A DNA stretch of 37,611 nt. Source: Hassallia byssoidea VB512170. Its GTDB lineage: Bacteria > Cyanobacteriota > Cyanobacteriia > Cyanobacteriales > Nostocaceae. The DNA is taken from NCBI RefSeq assembly GCF_000817785.2, contig NZ_JTCM02000062.1, forward strand, positions 1 through 37,611. Reading direction: 5' to 3'. Below, one piece after another: positions 25,688 to 33,406 of the stretch (position 1 is the first letter of the stretch; each line of letters begins with the position of its first letter). Made by a program: the position numbers and the translations under genes. The notes beneath the pieces were generated by a model, which made no database searches, had not been told where the DNA came from, and saw only the letters and a program-made list of their open reading frames with translations.

Positions 25688-26134
25688 TTAACTTTGAATT
25701 GGGTCATTTGCTGGTGGATGTCTTCCAATTTCTCTATCCGCAGCGCGAATGTTAATTATTCTTTCTCGATTAAATCCTAATGCTGTAACTGTAGCGCGTC
25801 CCTTTGGTGTCAAACCAAGAATCGAGAGTGCATCTGATAACCAAATAAAGTGTTTTTGCCAGCTATCAGTTCGAGGGTTAAACAAAGGGACTTCTACACC
25901 TGATTGCTCATCAAGTGCTGTGACTTTATCTGATTTTTGGCGATTACAATGAAAACAAGCTAACGCTAGATTCTCCAGACAATTTACGCCACCTTTACTG
26001 AGAGGAATAACATGATCCACTGTAAAAGGTACATACTGCCATTGTTCTGATGCGTGACAATATTCGCACAGATAATTGGCGCGTTGGCGAACTTGATGTT
26101 GAGTCGCTTCACTAATATAACGATTAGCAGACAA
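25688..26134 (-). CDS. HNH endonuclease
   Basis: 148 aa. HNH motif with zinc Cys pairs: CEYCH (residues 23-27), DHVIPLSKGG (40-49), NLALAC-x2-CN-x2-K (55-66). The C-terminal half (WQKHFIWLSD...GLTPKGRATVTALGFNRERI) is a helical domain found with this cyanobacterial type. A DNA-cutting enzyme of unknown target. It starts 13 bp after the end of the small acidic gene and precedes the ATPase gene by 51 bp. Confidence 0.9.
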   Translation of the reverse strand: MSANRYISEATQHQVRQRANYLCEYCHASEQWQYVPFTVDHVIPLSKGGVNCLENLALACFHCNRQKSDKVTALDEQSGVEVPLFNPRTDSWQKHFIWLSDALSILGLTPKGRATVTALGFNRERIINIRAADREIGRHPPANDPIQS

Positions 26135-26147
26135 ATCTGTAACTCCC

Positions 26148-26414
26148 CTATTTTGAATTTAGTGAAGCATTTCTGATAAGTCGATTAACTAAACTGATAT
26201 AATCGTCTAATTCTTCATATTCATCTAATTCATTTTCTTCTTCAAAAGTGAGTGCAGTTTCTTTTTGTTTAGCTAATAATGTTTCAATGCGGTTTTGTAC
26301 CAGGCTAGAAGCCCGAAATATAGGCACTCCTTCTTCTAACTCAATGCGGATAGCTCCATCTAGGGGCAAACTGTTAGGTAAGTGATTCAGTTTTATGGGC
26401 AAATTAGTTGTCAT
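26148..26414 (-). CDS. Small acidic protein preceding the HNH gene
   Basis: 88 aa from the ATG at 26414 (TTNLPIKLNHLPNSLPLDGAI); the frame is open to 26519 but that part overlaps the CHAT gene and looks non-coding. Residues 20-35 (IRIELEEGVPIFRASS) look like a strand pair, followed by a helical, very acidic tail (FEEENELDEYEELDDYISL). I recall this kind of protein standing before an HNH gene in other cyanobacteria, but no function. Size, charge and position would suit an inhibitor of the nuclease; that is inference. Confidence 0.75.
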   Translation of the reverse strand: MTTNLPIKLNHLPNSLPLDGAIRIELEEGVPIFRASSLVQNRIETLLAKQKETALTFEEENELDEYEELDDYISLVNRLIRNASLNSK

Positions 26415-26448
26415 GGTATTTATCCCAACCTTTAATTTCAGTTTATCG

Positions 26449-27879
26449 CTACAATAAATGAGCAAATGGCTGCATTTGTCGCAACCCTTCATCTCGCCAA
26501 TCATCGCTATTATCCCCATCTTCTAAAATAAACAATCTTTCCATACAAAGAATTTGTAATAAAAGTGGAAAACAGCGACTTTGTGTTAAAATCCACTCTA
26601 CATCTTCATCAGAAAATGGAATAGGAGAACTTGCTATCAATTCCCGCGCTTCTGCTTCTGTCAGCGCTCCCAATGTGGCAGTATAGCCGAAAATATTGAA
26701 GAAGGGTGAACTATGTCCGGTATTATGTGCTAGTTCAATCGGTGAAGAATGGGTTGCTAAAATAAACGCTAAATTACCATCTGTAGAGTTTGTAGCTAAA
26801 GAACGCAAACATTCCCAAAATCCATCATCAAGTTCTGGACAGCGTTGCAATCCTACGCCAATTTCATCTAATAAAATAACTGTGGGATTATGCAAATTTT
26901 CACTCACCAAATCCATAAAATAATCAAGATTACAAGGATTTGGTACTTTCATTCCCAAAGATTCTAAAATGTAACTTAGTAGTCTTTCTCTGTTTGCCAT
27001 GCGTTGGTCTTGAAAGTCTACGAATATCCACTTGTAATTTTCTGGATGCGGTAGGCAATCAGACTTTTGATTGAGGCGTAAATCTTCTGCTGGGGTGGTG
27101 GTGATGTTTTTCAGGTAGTGCAGCAGGGAGGTTTTACCGCTGCGCTTTTTACCGATAATGGCAGCGTTTTGTAGGGGATGGCGTTTAAGTAGGTTGAAAA
27201 GGCGTTTAAGTTCGTAATTACGTCCGAAAAAGTAGCGAGGATCGGTGATTGGGGTTCCAGTGATGAAAGGCGATCGCTCTTCTTTTTTTCTTCCTACTTC
27301 CGGCTTATAATGTTCTTTTGTATACAAACCTGGCTTAAGATGTTCTGGAATACCCTGTAGTTGAATTTCTACGCAACCAAACTGATAAGCGTCTTCTATT
27401 GAACGATTTGCGGCTAATGCTTTATAAAAACCAACTGCGAAGGCGATCGCTGCTTTATCACCGATAGCGTCATTCATCCCAATTACAAAGGGGATATGTT
27501 GAGCGATCGCAACAGCCTGTATTTCAGAATAGCAGGCATTCAGCACCACACAATTAACTTGCAATGAGAATAACTTGAACATTGCAGCTAAAGCATCAGG
27601 CTTTACAGGCTGAACTTTACCTACTTCATTTTCAAAACACAGTTCACCTGTACTCTTACCATGTCCAGAAAAGTGTATAATCTGCGGTTGAATATCAAAT
27701 ATCGCTTGTGTAATATCCCCGACGCGGACTGACTCTTGCTGTTCAAGTTGATACTTTTCTGATTTGGCTATTTGCAGCCTTGCTTTAATATCTCGCAACT
27801 CTTGAAATAATCTTAACCGAGATTCATCACTCGGATCGGCTGCTAAAAACAGGATTTTTACCGGGATATCACTGTTCAT
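26449..27879 (-). CDS. CHAT protease fused to STAND-type AAA ATPase
   Basis: 476 aa. CHAT (caspase-clan) domain at 1-190: catalytic His73 in HFSGHG and Cys116 in VLNACYS. Then the linker PFITGTPITDPRYFFGR (204-220) and the ATPase: Walker A GKKRSGKTS (243-251) and Walker B TVILLDEIGVGL (333-344, Asp338-Glu339). The C-terminus (to 476) ends after the lid, with no repeat sensor. CHAT proteases in bacteria act as suicidal or target-cutting effectors switched on by a sensor partner. It is the first gene of the run CHAT-STAND, acidic protein, HNH, membrane STAND; gaps are 34, 13 and 51 bp. Confidence 0.88.
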   Translation of the reverse strand: MNSDIPVKILFLAADPSDESRLRLFQELRDIKARLQIAKSEKYQLEQQESVRVGDITQAIFDIQPQIIHFSGHGKSTGELCFENEVGKVQPVKPDALAAMFKLFSLQVNCVVLNACYSEIQAVAIAQHIPFVIGMNDAIGDKAAIAFAVGFYKALAANRSIEDAYQFGCVEIQLQGIPEHLKPGLYTKEHYKPEVGRKKEERSPFITGTPITDPRYFFGRNYELKRLFNLLKRHPLQNAAIIGKKRSGKTSLLHYLKNITTTPAEDLRLNQKSDCLPHPENYKWIFVDFQDQRMANRERLLSYILESLGMKVPNPCNLDYFMDLVSENLHNPTVILLDEIGVGLQRCPELDDGFWECLRSLATNSTDGNLAFILATHSSPIELAHNTGHSSPFFNIFGYTATLGALTEAEARELIASSPIPFSDEDVEWILTQSRCFPLLLQILCMERLFILEDGDNSDDWRDEGLRQMQPFAHLL

Positions 27880-27958
27880 TCATGAAACAATGAAAGTAAC
27901 ATTGTTTATCAATGTTTATATATTATATGATGTCCTTTGAAATCACCCGTAATAAAAA

Positions 27959-28046
27959 ACCTCTCCCTGCTTTTACTACGCAAAACCTGTCCCTCTCCGA
28001 GTCGGAGAGGGACAGACTTGAACTTTAGTTCAAGGCAGGGAGAGGT
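27959..28046. repeat. Three-way-junction palindromic element, copy B
   Basis: Outer stem ACCTCTCCCTGC (27959-27970) with GCAGGGAGAGGT (28035-28046); arm 1 CTGTCCCTCTCCGA (27987-28000) with its exact complement (28002-28015); arm 2 CTTGAAC (28017-28023), loop TTTA, GTTCAAG (28028-28034). Same layout as copy A at 16586-16657 with different stem sequences. The rest of the 286-bp gap between the CHAT gene and 28166 holds no clear gene. Confidence 0.8.
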
Positions 28047-28165
28047 CAATTCGGGAATTATGGTTAATTTGCCGAACATCATATTACCTGATGGTTTATG
28101 GGAACCTACCCCAATATCCGCGCCCGTAAACGTCATCGGGGTTTAAAGTTCTCTTATCGGTTTCG

Positions 28166-28348
28166 TTACTGTGGGTTTGATGAGCGTTTGCGCTGAATAA
28201 TCTCAGGTAACTCGTCTATGTTGAGGGGTTTGGCGTTTGCTCTAATTCGGTCTGATAACTCGTAAAATGCTTCGTTATCGTCTGGGTGCTGCAATACGTA
28301 AGCTCTCAAATCGCCTTTACTCATCGTTTTGAAATTCGGTTTGGTCAT
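28166..28348 (-). CDS. Small protein, DUF6887-like
   Basis: 60 aa from the ATG at 28348, chosen because GAAGGAAGAG lies just upstream and because relatives begin MTKPNF; the frame is open to 28372. Sequence TMSKGDLRAYVLQHPDDNEAFYELSDRIRAN is helical, with a basic tail. I believe this is the DUF6887 family, which occurs as the second gene of a pair in cyanobacteria. It overlaps the gene above by 32 nt in another frame, implying coupled translation. Function unknown. Confidence 0.75.
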   Translation of the reverse strand: MTKPNFKTMSKGDLRAYVLQHPDDNEAFYELSDRIRANAKPLNIDELPEIIQRKRSSNPQ

Positions 28349-28517
28349 AACCAACTCTTCCTTCTTTGTCAACTGTTATCTCTATCTCGTCACCCGCCAG
28401 AATGACCAAATCATCTGTTCTTTCATCTATTCTGACTAAATATATGGGTAGAAATATTTTGGTTAACAAGTACGATCGCCGGAATAGTTCTTTAAGTTGT
28501 TCTACTGTTGGCTCCAT
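28317..28517 (-). CDS. Small protein, DUF6888-like
   Basis: 66 aa, with strong Shine-Dalgarno GGAGGT. LTKIFLPIYLVRIDERTDDLVILAGDEIEITV predicts a compact beta-rich fold with an acidic surface. It matches my memory of DUF6888, the usual partner of DUF6887. The paired, overlapping arrangement recalls toxin-antitoxin modules, but no toxic activity is known to me for either. Confidence 0.75.
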   Translation of the reverse strand: MEPTVEQLKELFRRSYLLTKIFLPIYLVRIDERTDDLVILAGDEIEITVDKEGRVGYDQTEFQNDE

Positions 28518-28567
28518 CTTACCTCCTCGTTAACTCCTATATGGGCGGGTTCCCCCGCCCCTCTTTC

Positions 28568-30211
28568 CTAGACTTGGCAACTCAACTCGCCGGCTTTTTG
28601 ACTAAAGCGGCTGTTTTCGCGATAATCCACAGGACAATCTATGACTGCGGGTACATCTTGTGCTAAAGCTTCTTTGAGAATCGGAACTAAATCAGTAGCA
28701 GATTCAACGCGATAGCCTTTTAAACCCATACTTTCGGCAAATTTGACAAAATCAGGATTGCCAAAATGCACAAAAGATGATCTACCTTTGCCAAAATGAT
28801 TTTCTTGTTTCCACTCAATTAAACCGTAGCCACCATCATTAAAAATTAAGGTGACAAAAGGTGTACCAACGCGCAAAGCTGTTTCTAATTCTTGGCAATT
28901 CATCATAAATCCACCATCACCAGTTGCAGCTACAACTTTACGATTCGGATGAACGAGTTTTGCAGCTAAAGCACCAGGAATGGCAATTCCCATTGCGGCA
29001 AAGCCATTAGAAATAAGACAAGTATTCGGACTATGGCAATGATAATGACGGGCAATCCACATTTTATGTGCGCCGACATCAGATATGACAATATCTTCTG
29101 GTCCCATCACTTGCCGCAAGTCATAAATTAACTTTTGTGGCTTTATCGGAAATCCATCATCATTGGCGTATTGTTCGTAATCGGCACGAATACTTGAGCG
29201 TAAAGTGATGGCAAATGGGTTATGTTTACCTTGTCTATCTGCTAATTTTAAAATCTCATTCAGAGAATCAGAAATATCCCCAACTACTTCAGTACGAGGA
29301 ACATAACTACTATCAATTTCTGCCGGATTTGCCCCAATATGAACAATGGGAGTTTTACCGCTAGGATTCCATTTTTTCGGGGAAAATTCAATCAAATCAT
29401 AGCCGATCGCTATCACTAAATCTGCATTATCAAAGGCACAAGTGATAAAATCTCGCTGTTGCAATCCCACTGACCACAATGCCAAAGGATGAGTATAAGG
29501 AATTACACCTTTACCCATAAATGTATTGGCAACAGGAATATTCATCTGGGTAGCAAATTGCGTCACAGCGTCGCTAGCTTGAGCGCGAATCGCTCCATTT
29601 CCCACTAATATTAACGGATTAACTGCCTGGGAAATTGCCGCTGCTGCTGCCCGAATACTCGCAAAAGAAGCATAGGTTTTTTCGATATTATGCTTCTGCA
29701 AAGGTTGCCCTTCTACAGGCATGGCGGCAATATTTTCCGGCAAATCAATGTGAACTGCACCGGGTTTTTCAGTTTGCGCTACTTTAAAGCCTTTTCGCAC
29801 AACTTCTGGTGTAATACTCGGTCGGACAATTTGCTTAGTCCACTTTGTCACCGGGGCAAACATTGCTACCAAATCTAAATATTGATGCGATTCGATGTGC
29901 ATTCTATCTGTGCCTACTTGCCCGGTAATCGCTACCAAAGGCGCACCATCCAGGTTAGCATCCGCAACTCCCGTCATCAAGTTGGTTGCCCCAGGACCGA
30001 GTGTAGAAAGACACACCCCGGCTTTTCCGGTCAGGCGTCCGTAGACATCTGCCATGAATGCCGCACCCTGTTCGTGACGGGTGGTGATAAATTGAATGGA
30101 AGAATTTTTCAACGCTTCCAAAACGTGCAAATTTTCTTCTCCAGGGAGTCCGAAAACGTATTGCACTCCTTCATTCTCTAAACACTGTACCAGTAGATCC
30201 GCTGTATTCAT
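28568..30211 (-). CDS. Thiamine-diphosphate decarboxylase, probable 2-oxoglutarate decarboxylase (acetolactate-synthase-like)
   Basis: 547 aa, full ThDP-enzyme length. Glu47 (TTRHEQGAAF) activates the cofactor, and GDGGF...NDGG binds ThDP-Mg. By sequence it would be called a catabolic acetolactate synthase. In Synechococcus 7002 the homologous gene next to a succinic semialdehyde dehydrogenase was shown (Zhang and Bryant 2011) to decarboxylate 2-oxoglutarate, closing the TCA cycle. The same neighbour is present here 119 bp upstream, so I prefer that role. No small regulatory subunit gene (ilvN) is near, which also argues against branched-chain synthesis. Confidence 0.88.
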   Translation of the reverse strand: MNTADLLVQCLENEGVQYVFGLPGEENLHVLEALKNSSIQFITTRHEQGAAFMADVYGRLTGKAGVCLSTLGPGATNLMTGVADANLDGAPLVAITGQVGTDRMHIESHQYLDLVAMFAPVTKWTKQIVRPSITPEVVRKGFKVAQTEKPGAVHIDLPENIAAMPVEGQPLQKHNIEKTYASFASIRAAAAAISQAVNPLILVGNGAIRAQASDAVTQFATQMNIPVANTFMGKGVIPYTHPLALWSVGLQQRDFITCAFDNADLVIAIGYDLIEFSPKKWNPSGKTPIVHIGANPAEIDSSYVPRTEVVGDISDSLNEILKLADRQGKHNPFAITLRSSIRADYEQYANDDGFPIKPQKLIYDLRQVMGPEDIVISDVGAHKMWIARHYHCHSPNTCLISNGFAAMGIAIPGALAAKLVHPNRKVVAATGDGGFMMNCQELETALRVGTPFVTLIFNDGGYGLIEWKQENHFGKGRSSFVHFGNPDFVKFAESMGLKGYRVESATDLVPILKEALAQDVPAVIDCPVDYRENSRFSQKAGELSCQV

Positions 30212-30258
30212 TTAATTAATTCCGTCACTAAAAGATTTAGATCGGGGGAGTGGTGAGT

Positions 30259-30307
30259 GGGGAATGGGGAGTGGGGAAAGAAATAAAATCCCTACTCCCC
30301 ATTCCCC
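30259..30307. repeat. Hairpin built from repeat tracts between the two TCA-bypass genes
   Basis: A 19-bp arm at 30259-30277 (GGGGAATGGGGAG...) pairs with 30289-30307 (...CTCCCCATTCCCC), one mismatch, 11-nt A-rich loop. It lies 24 nt after the dehydrogenase stop codon and 48 nt before the decarboxylase start. Confidence 0.75.
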
Positions 30308-30330
30308 ATTCCCTACTCCCTACTCCCCAA

Positions 30331-31698
30331 TCATTTCACCCACACTGTTTTAACATTGACAAACTCATGTATGCCCTGAATACTCAATTCTCGTCCATAC
30401 CCTGAACGTTTAATTCCGCCAAAGGGCATCCGGGGGTCGGATTTAACCATACTGTTGATGAATACGGCACCGGCTTCGATTTCGGAAATTAAGCGATCGC
30501 TTTCCCCTTCATTTTGCGTCCAAGCACTTGCACCCAAGCCAAAGGGTGTACCATTTGCGATCTTTATCGCCGCATCGATATCCGGAACCCGAAATAACAT
30601 CGCCACGGGTCCGAAAAATTCCTCTTGTGCGGTGGGGCTATCTGTGGGAATATCGGTAAGAATCGTGGGCGGATAGTAGTTACCAGGGCGATCGCTATCA
30701 GGTTGTCCACCGATGAGGATTTTTGCCCCAGTTTTGAGACTTGCTTGCACTTGTTCGTCTAAATCTTGGAGAATACCGGGAGTTGCCAAAGGTCCTAAGT
30801 CTATGTCTGGTGACATGGGATCGCCAACTTTTAGGGCTTGGAATTTTTCTAGAAGTAGTTTTTCAAATTTATCGGCGATCGCTTCCACCACAATAAAACG
30901 TTTCGCTGCAATACATGATTGCCCGTTATTCAACATCCGCGCTGTAGTCGCTGTTGCAACTGCTGTTTCTAAGTCAGCGCTTTCTAACACGATAAACGGA
31001 TCGCTTCCGCCTAATTCTAAGACGACTTTTTTAATTTGTTTCCCCGCAGCAGCAGCGAGTGATGCACCTGCGGGTTCGCTTCCTGTTAAGGTGGCAGCTT
31101 TCACTCTGTCGTCAGCCATTAGGTCTGCTACCTTGGCAGCACCAATTAATAGTGTTTGAAATGCACCTTTGGGAAAACCTGCCCTTTGCATGATATCTTC
31201 AATTGCCAAGGCGCACTGCGGCACGTTAGAAGCGTGTTTCAGCAAGCCGACATTACCCGCCATCAGTGCCGGTGCAGCAAAGCGGAATACTTGCCAAAAG
31301 GGAAAATTCCACGGCATGACGGCGAGAATTACACCTAATGGTTGGTAGCGGACAAAACTACGACTCGCATCGGTTTTTACTTCCACATCGGCGAGAAATT
31401 CAGCCGCGTGTTCGGCGTAGTAGCGACATACTAAGGCGCATTTTTCGACTTCAGCGATCGCTGCTTTGTAGGGTTTGCCCATTTCTAGGGTCATTATCTT
31501 AGCAAAGTCAGCTTTTTCTTTGTCTAAGATATCAGCAGCTTGTTGCAGCCAGTGCGATCGCTTGCTAAAGTCAGTTTTGCGATACTCATCAAAAGTCAAA
31601 CCTGCCAAATCCAACGATTCGGCAATTTCCGCATCAGTTAGCGGCTCAAAAGTTTTCAGTGTTTCCCCTGTAGCGGGATTAATGGTGGCGATCGCCAT
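30331..31698 (-). CDS. Succinate-semialdehyde dehydrogenase
   Basis: 455 aa aldehyde dehydrogenase, the short form without N-terminal extension. Cofactor loop LTGSEPAGASLAAAAG, general base Glu in LELGGSDP, catalytic Cys in NNGQSCIAAKRF, C-terminal GIKRSGYGRE. Closest to NAD(P)-dependent succinic semialdehyde dehydrogenases (GabD/Sad type). Upstream of the ThDP decarboxylase in one direction, so it would oxidise the succinic semialdehyde that enzyme makes to succinate. Its first ten codons and about 170 bp of its upstream DNA are repeated at 33371-33575. Confidence 0.88.
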   Translation of the reverse strand: MAIATINPATGETLKTFEPLTDAEIAESLDLAGLTFDEYRKTDFSKRSHWLQQAADILDKEKADFAKIMTLEMGKPYKAAIAEVEKCALVCRYYAEHAAEFLADVEVKTDASRSFVRYQPLGVILAVMPWNFPFWQVFRFAAPALMAGNVGLLKHASNVPQCALAIEDIMQRAGFPKGAFQTLLIGAAKVADLMADDRVKAATLTGSEPAGASLAAAAGKQIKKVVLELGGSDPFIVLESADLETAVATATTARMLNNGQSCIAAKRFIVVEAIADKFEKLLLEKFQALKVGDPMSPDIDLGPLATPGILQDLDEQVQASLKTGAKILIGGQPDSDRPGNYYPPTILTDIPTDSPTAQEEFFGPVAMLFRVPDIDAAIKIANGTPFGLGASAWTQNEGESDRLISEIEAGAVFINSMVKSDPRMPFGGIKRSGYGRELSIQGIHEFVNVKTVWVK

Positions 31699-31867
31699 AA
31701 CCTGACTTCCCGTTGAAAATAACTTACAGTAGCTTTATAGTCTTACACATAGTAATTGCGGCAGCTACCACCCAAATTCTAGTCTGTTAAACAAGATTTG
31801 GTTTGTTAATGTTAAAGTTTCGCAACTTAAACCTAAATAAAAGATACAAATTGCATCTGTATTTATA
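31663..31867. repeat. 205-bp direct duplication, copy 1 (dehydrogenase 5' end and upstream)
   Basis: Aligns without gaps to 33371-33575 with 11 mismatches by my count (about 95 percent identity). It contains the start codon at 31698 and the leader. The longest perfectly conserved block (about 31719-31787) would contain the promoter, for example TATAAAG on the minus strand. The rest of the gap to 32010 holds nothing I recognise. Confidence 0.9.
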
Positions 31868-32009
31868 TTGATTTTTTCGTGGGAGGATGTCACTTCTCCA
31901 TCGCCCCCAAGCTTTCAACGATGCTATATGAGATAGAGAAAGCATGCACAGGACTTACGCAAGATTGGCGAAAGTAATAGTTATGGTTAATTTTCTGTGA
32001 GTCTTGATT

Positions 32010-32585
32010 TCAATTTCTCAGGTTGGCATCAATGAGAACTGAAAGTGCAGTTTGAGCAAAAGTGGCACCATCAGGTGATTGTTCAATGGTTGCCATTAAA
32101 CTTGCGCCGCCAATGAGAAGCAAATACTGCTGCGAAAAAAAGTCTGGATTTTTAATACCCGCTTCTGCTGCTAATCGCATGATAATTTGGCGAATCGATT
32201 CCCGTAGATTGATTGAAACCTGATGCGCTTTATGGGAAGCATCAGCAATTTCCAAAACCGCGTTGATGAACGGGCAACCTCGAAAGTTCGGACTGGCGTA
32301 CCATTCCCGCAGCACATCAAAGGTCGCTAATAACCGTTCTTTAGGTGTATTGCCACGCTCTGATACTGCTGTCTCAAACCAGCATATCCACGCTTGTGCC
32401 CGATACTTCATCACTTCTTCAATTAACAGGTCTTTCGACGGAAACCATCGGTACAGCGTTCGTTTGGCAACGCCTGATTTTGCGATAACTTCATTGATGC
32501 CCACATGCTGAATGCCCTTCTGGTAGAACAGTTCAGATGCGGTTTCGAGGATTTGCTGTCGAGCGTGACTAAATTCAGCGGTCAT
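32010..32585 (-). CDS. TetR/AcrR-family repressor
   Basis: 191 aa from the ATG at 32585 (TAEFSHARQQILETA); the frame is open to 32648 but that part is operator DNA. The helix-turn-helix is GINEVIAKSGVAKRTLYRWFPSKDLL. The C-terminal ligand domain has FRGCPFINAVLEIADASH, typical of the branch that guards small oxidoreductase genes. Divergent from the AhpD-like gene; two matching 18-bp palindromes lie in the shared promoter region, so it very likely controls both. Confidence 0.88.
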   Translation of the reverse strand: MTAEFSHARQQILETASELFYQKGIQHVGINEVIAKSGVAKRTLYRWFPSKDLLIEEVMKYRAQAWICWFETAVSERGNTPKERLLATFDVLREWYASPNFRGCPFINAVLEIADASHKAHQVSINLRESIRQIIMRLAAEAGIKNPDFFSQQYLLLIGGASLMATIEQSPDGATFAQTALSVLIDANLRN

Positions 32586-32595
32586 AATTAGATGA

Positions 32596-32613
32596 GTAGA
32601 CAAACTTGTCTCC
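32596..32613. promoter_or_regulatory. TetR operator 1
   Basis: GTAGACAA-AC-TTGTCTCC, palindromic except one base in the outer half. Confidence 0.7.
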
Positions 32614-32640
32614 TTTGCCATACAATAACATCTAAAATAG

Positions 32641-32658
32641 GTATACAAGGTTGTCTAC
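32641..32658. promoter_or_regulatory. TetR operator 2
   Basis: GTATACAA-GG-TTGTCTAC, the same 18-bp palindrome (consensus GTAGACAA-N2-TTGTCTAC) 45 bp from operator 1, next to the start of the divergent gene. Confidence 0.7.
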
Positions 32659-32686
32659 CTAGACACCAATTCAAAGGCAATTACCA

Positions 32687-33247
32687 GTGGATTTTCCCAT
32701 TTACACAATCGACACTGCCCCGGAAGCATCCAAAACAGCCTTAGTTCATGCAAAGGAAACGTTTGGGTTTATTCCGAATTTAGAAGGGATTTTTGCCCAA
32801 GCCCCTGAATTGCTCAAAGGTTCGATGGCGCTGTGGGATTTATTTGAGGCTACCAGTTTCAGTCCTGTCGAACAGCAAGTGATTTACCTGACGGCAAATT
32901 ATGAACACGAGTGTCACTACTGCATGGCAGCCCATTCTGGTCTAGCAAAAATGATTGGCATGTCTGCTAATGATATTCAAGCGCTCCGCAACGGCACAGC
33001 CTTGAGCGATCCGAAATTACAAGCTTTGCGTCATTTTACCCAACGCATGATTCAGATGCGGGGTTCGGTTGAAGATAAAGAGATTGAGGAATTTTTAGCG
33101 GCAGGTTATACCCAACAGCAAGTGCTGGAAGTAATTCTTGGAATTGCAATCAAGATCATGCACAATTATACAAATCACATTGCTAAAACACCCCTCGACA
33201 GACCGTTTCAACCCTACGTTTGGTCAAAGCCTGCGGTAACAGCGTAA
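32687..33247 (+). CDS. Carboxymuconolactone decarboxylase/AhpD-like protein
   Basis: 186 aa. The AhpD active-site motif E-x-x-C-x-x-C is complete: EHECHYCMAAH, with the adjacent His. N-terminal region ASKTALVHAKETFGFIPNLEGIFAQAPELLKG is typical of the peroxidase-related branch. Likely a disulfide-based peroxide or organic-hydroperoxide reductase, or thiol partner. Controlled by the divergent TetR gene. No alkyl hydroperoxide reductase AhpC gene is adjacent. Confidence 0.88.
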   Translation: MDFPIYTIDTAPEASKTALVHAKETFGFIPNLEGIFAQAPELLKGSMALWDLFEATSFSPVEQQVIYLTANYEHECHYCMAAHSGLAKMIGMSANDIQALRNGTALSDPKLQALRHFTQRMIQMRGSVEDKEIEEFLAAGYTQQQVLEVILGIAIKIMHNYTNHIAKTPLDRPFQPYVWSKPAVTA

Positions 33248-33266
33248 ATCACTTTTTAGCAAAGTG

Positions 33267-33308
33267 GAGAGACAATTGCGTTGCGGTCATAGTATGCAAT
33301 TGTCTCTC
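33267..33308 (+). terminator. 13-bp stem hairpin after the AhpD-like gene
   Basis: GAGAGACAATTGC (33267-33279) pairs perfectly with GCAATTGTCTCTC (33296-33308), 16-nt loop, 20 bp after the stop codon. There is no T-run, so it is a possible Rho-independent-like or stabilising structure. Confidence 0.5.
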
Positions 33309-33355
33309 AACTGCGATTTGTTTTCAGAGCATAATTCAGCAATAATGTCTAACCA

Positions 33356-33406
33356 CTAACTCCTAACAACTTCCCATGTAGCGGGATTAATGGTGGCGAT
33401 CGCCAT
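33356..33406 (-). pseudogene. Truncated 5' end of the succinate-semialdehyde dehydrogenase gene
   Basis: The ATG at 33406 opens MAIATINPAT, identical to the first ten residues of the intact gene, then runs into WEVVRS and a stop inside a TAACTCC repeat tract. A relic of the duplication. Confidence 0.85.

Noticed and set aside
28568-30211. Branched-chain acetolactate synthase (ilvB)
   Set aside because: No ilvN nearby and the dehydrogenase neighbour fits the TCA-bypass decarboxylase better, though the sequence family is the same.
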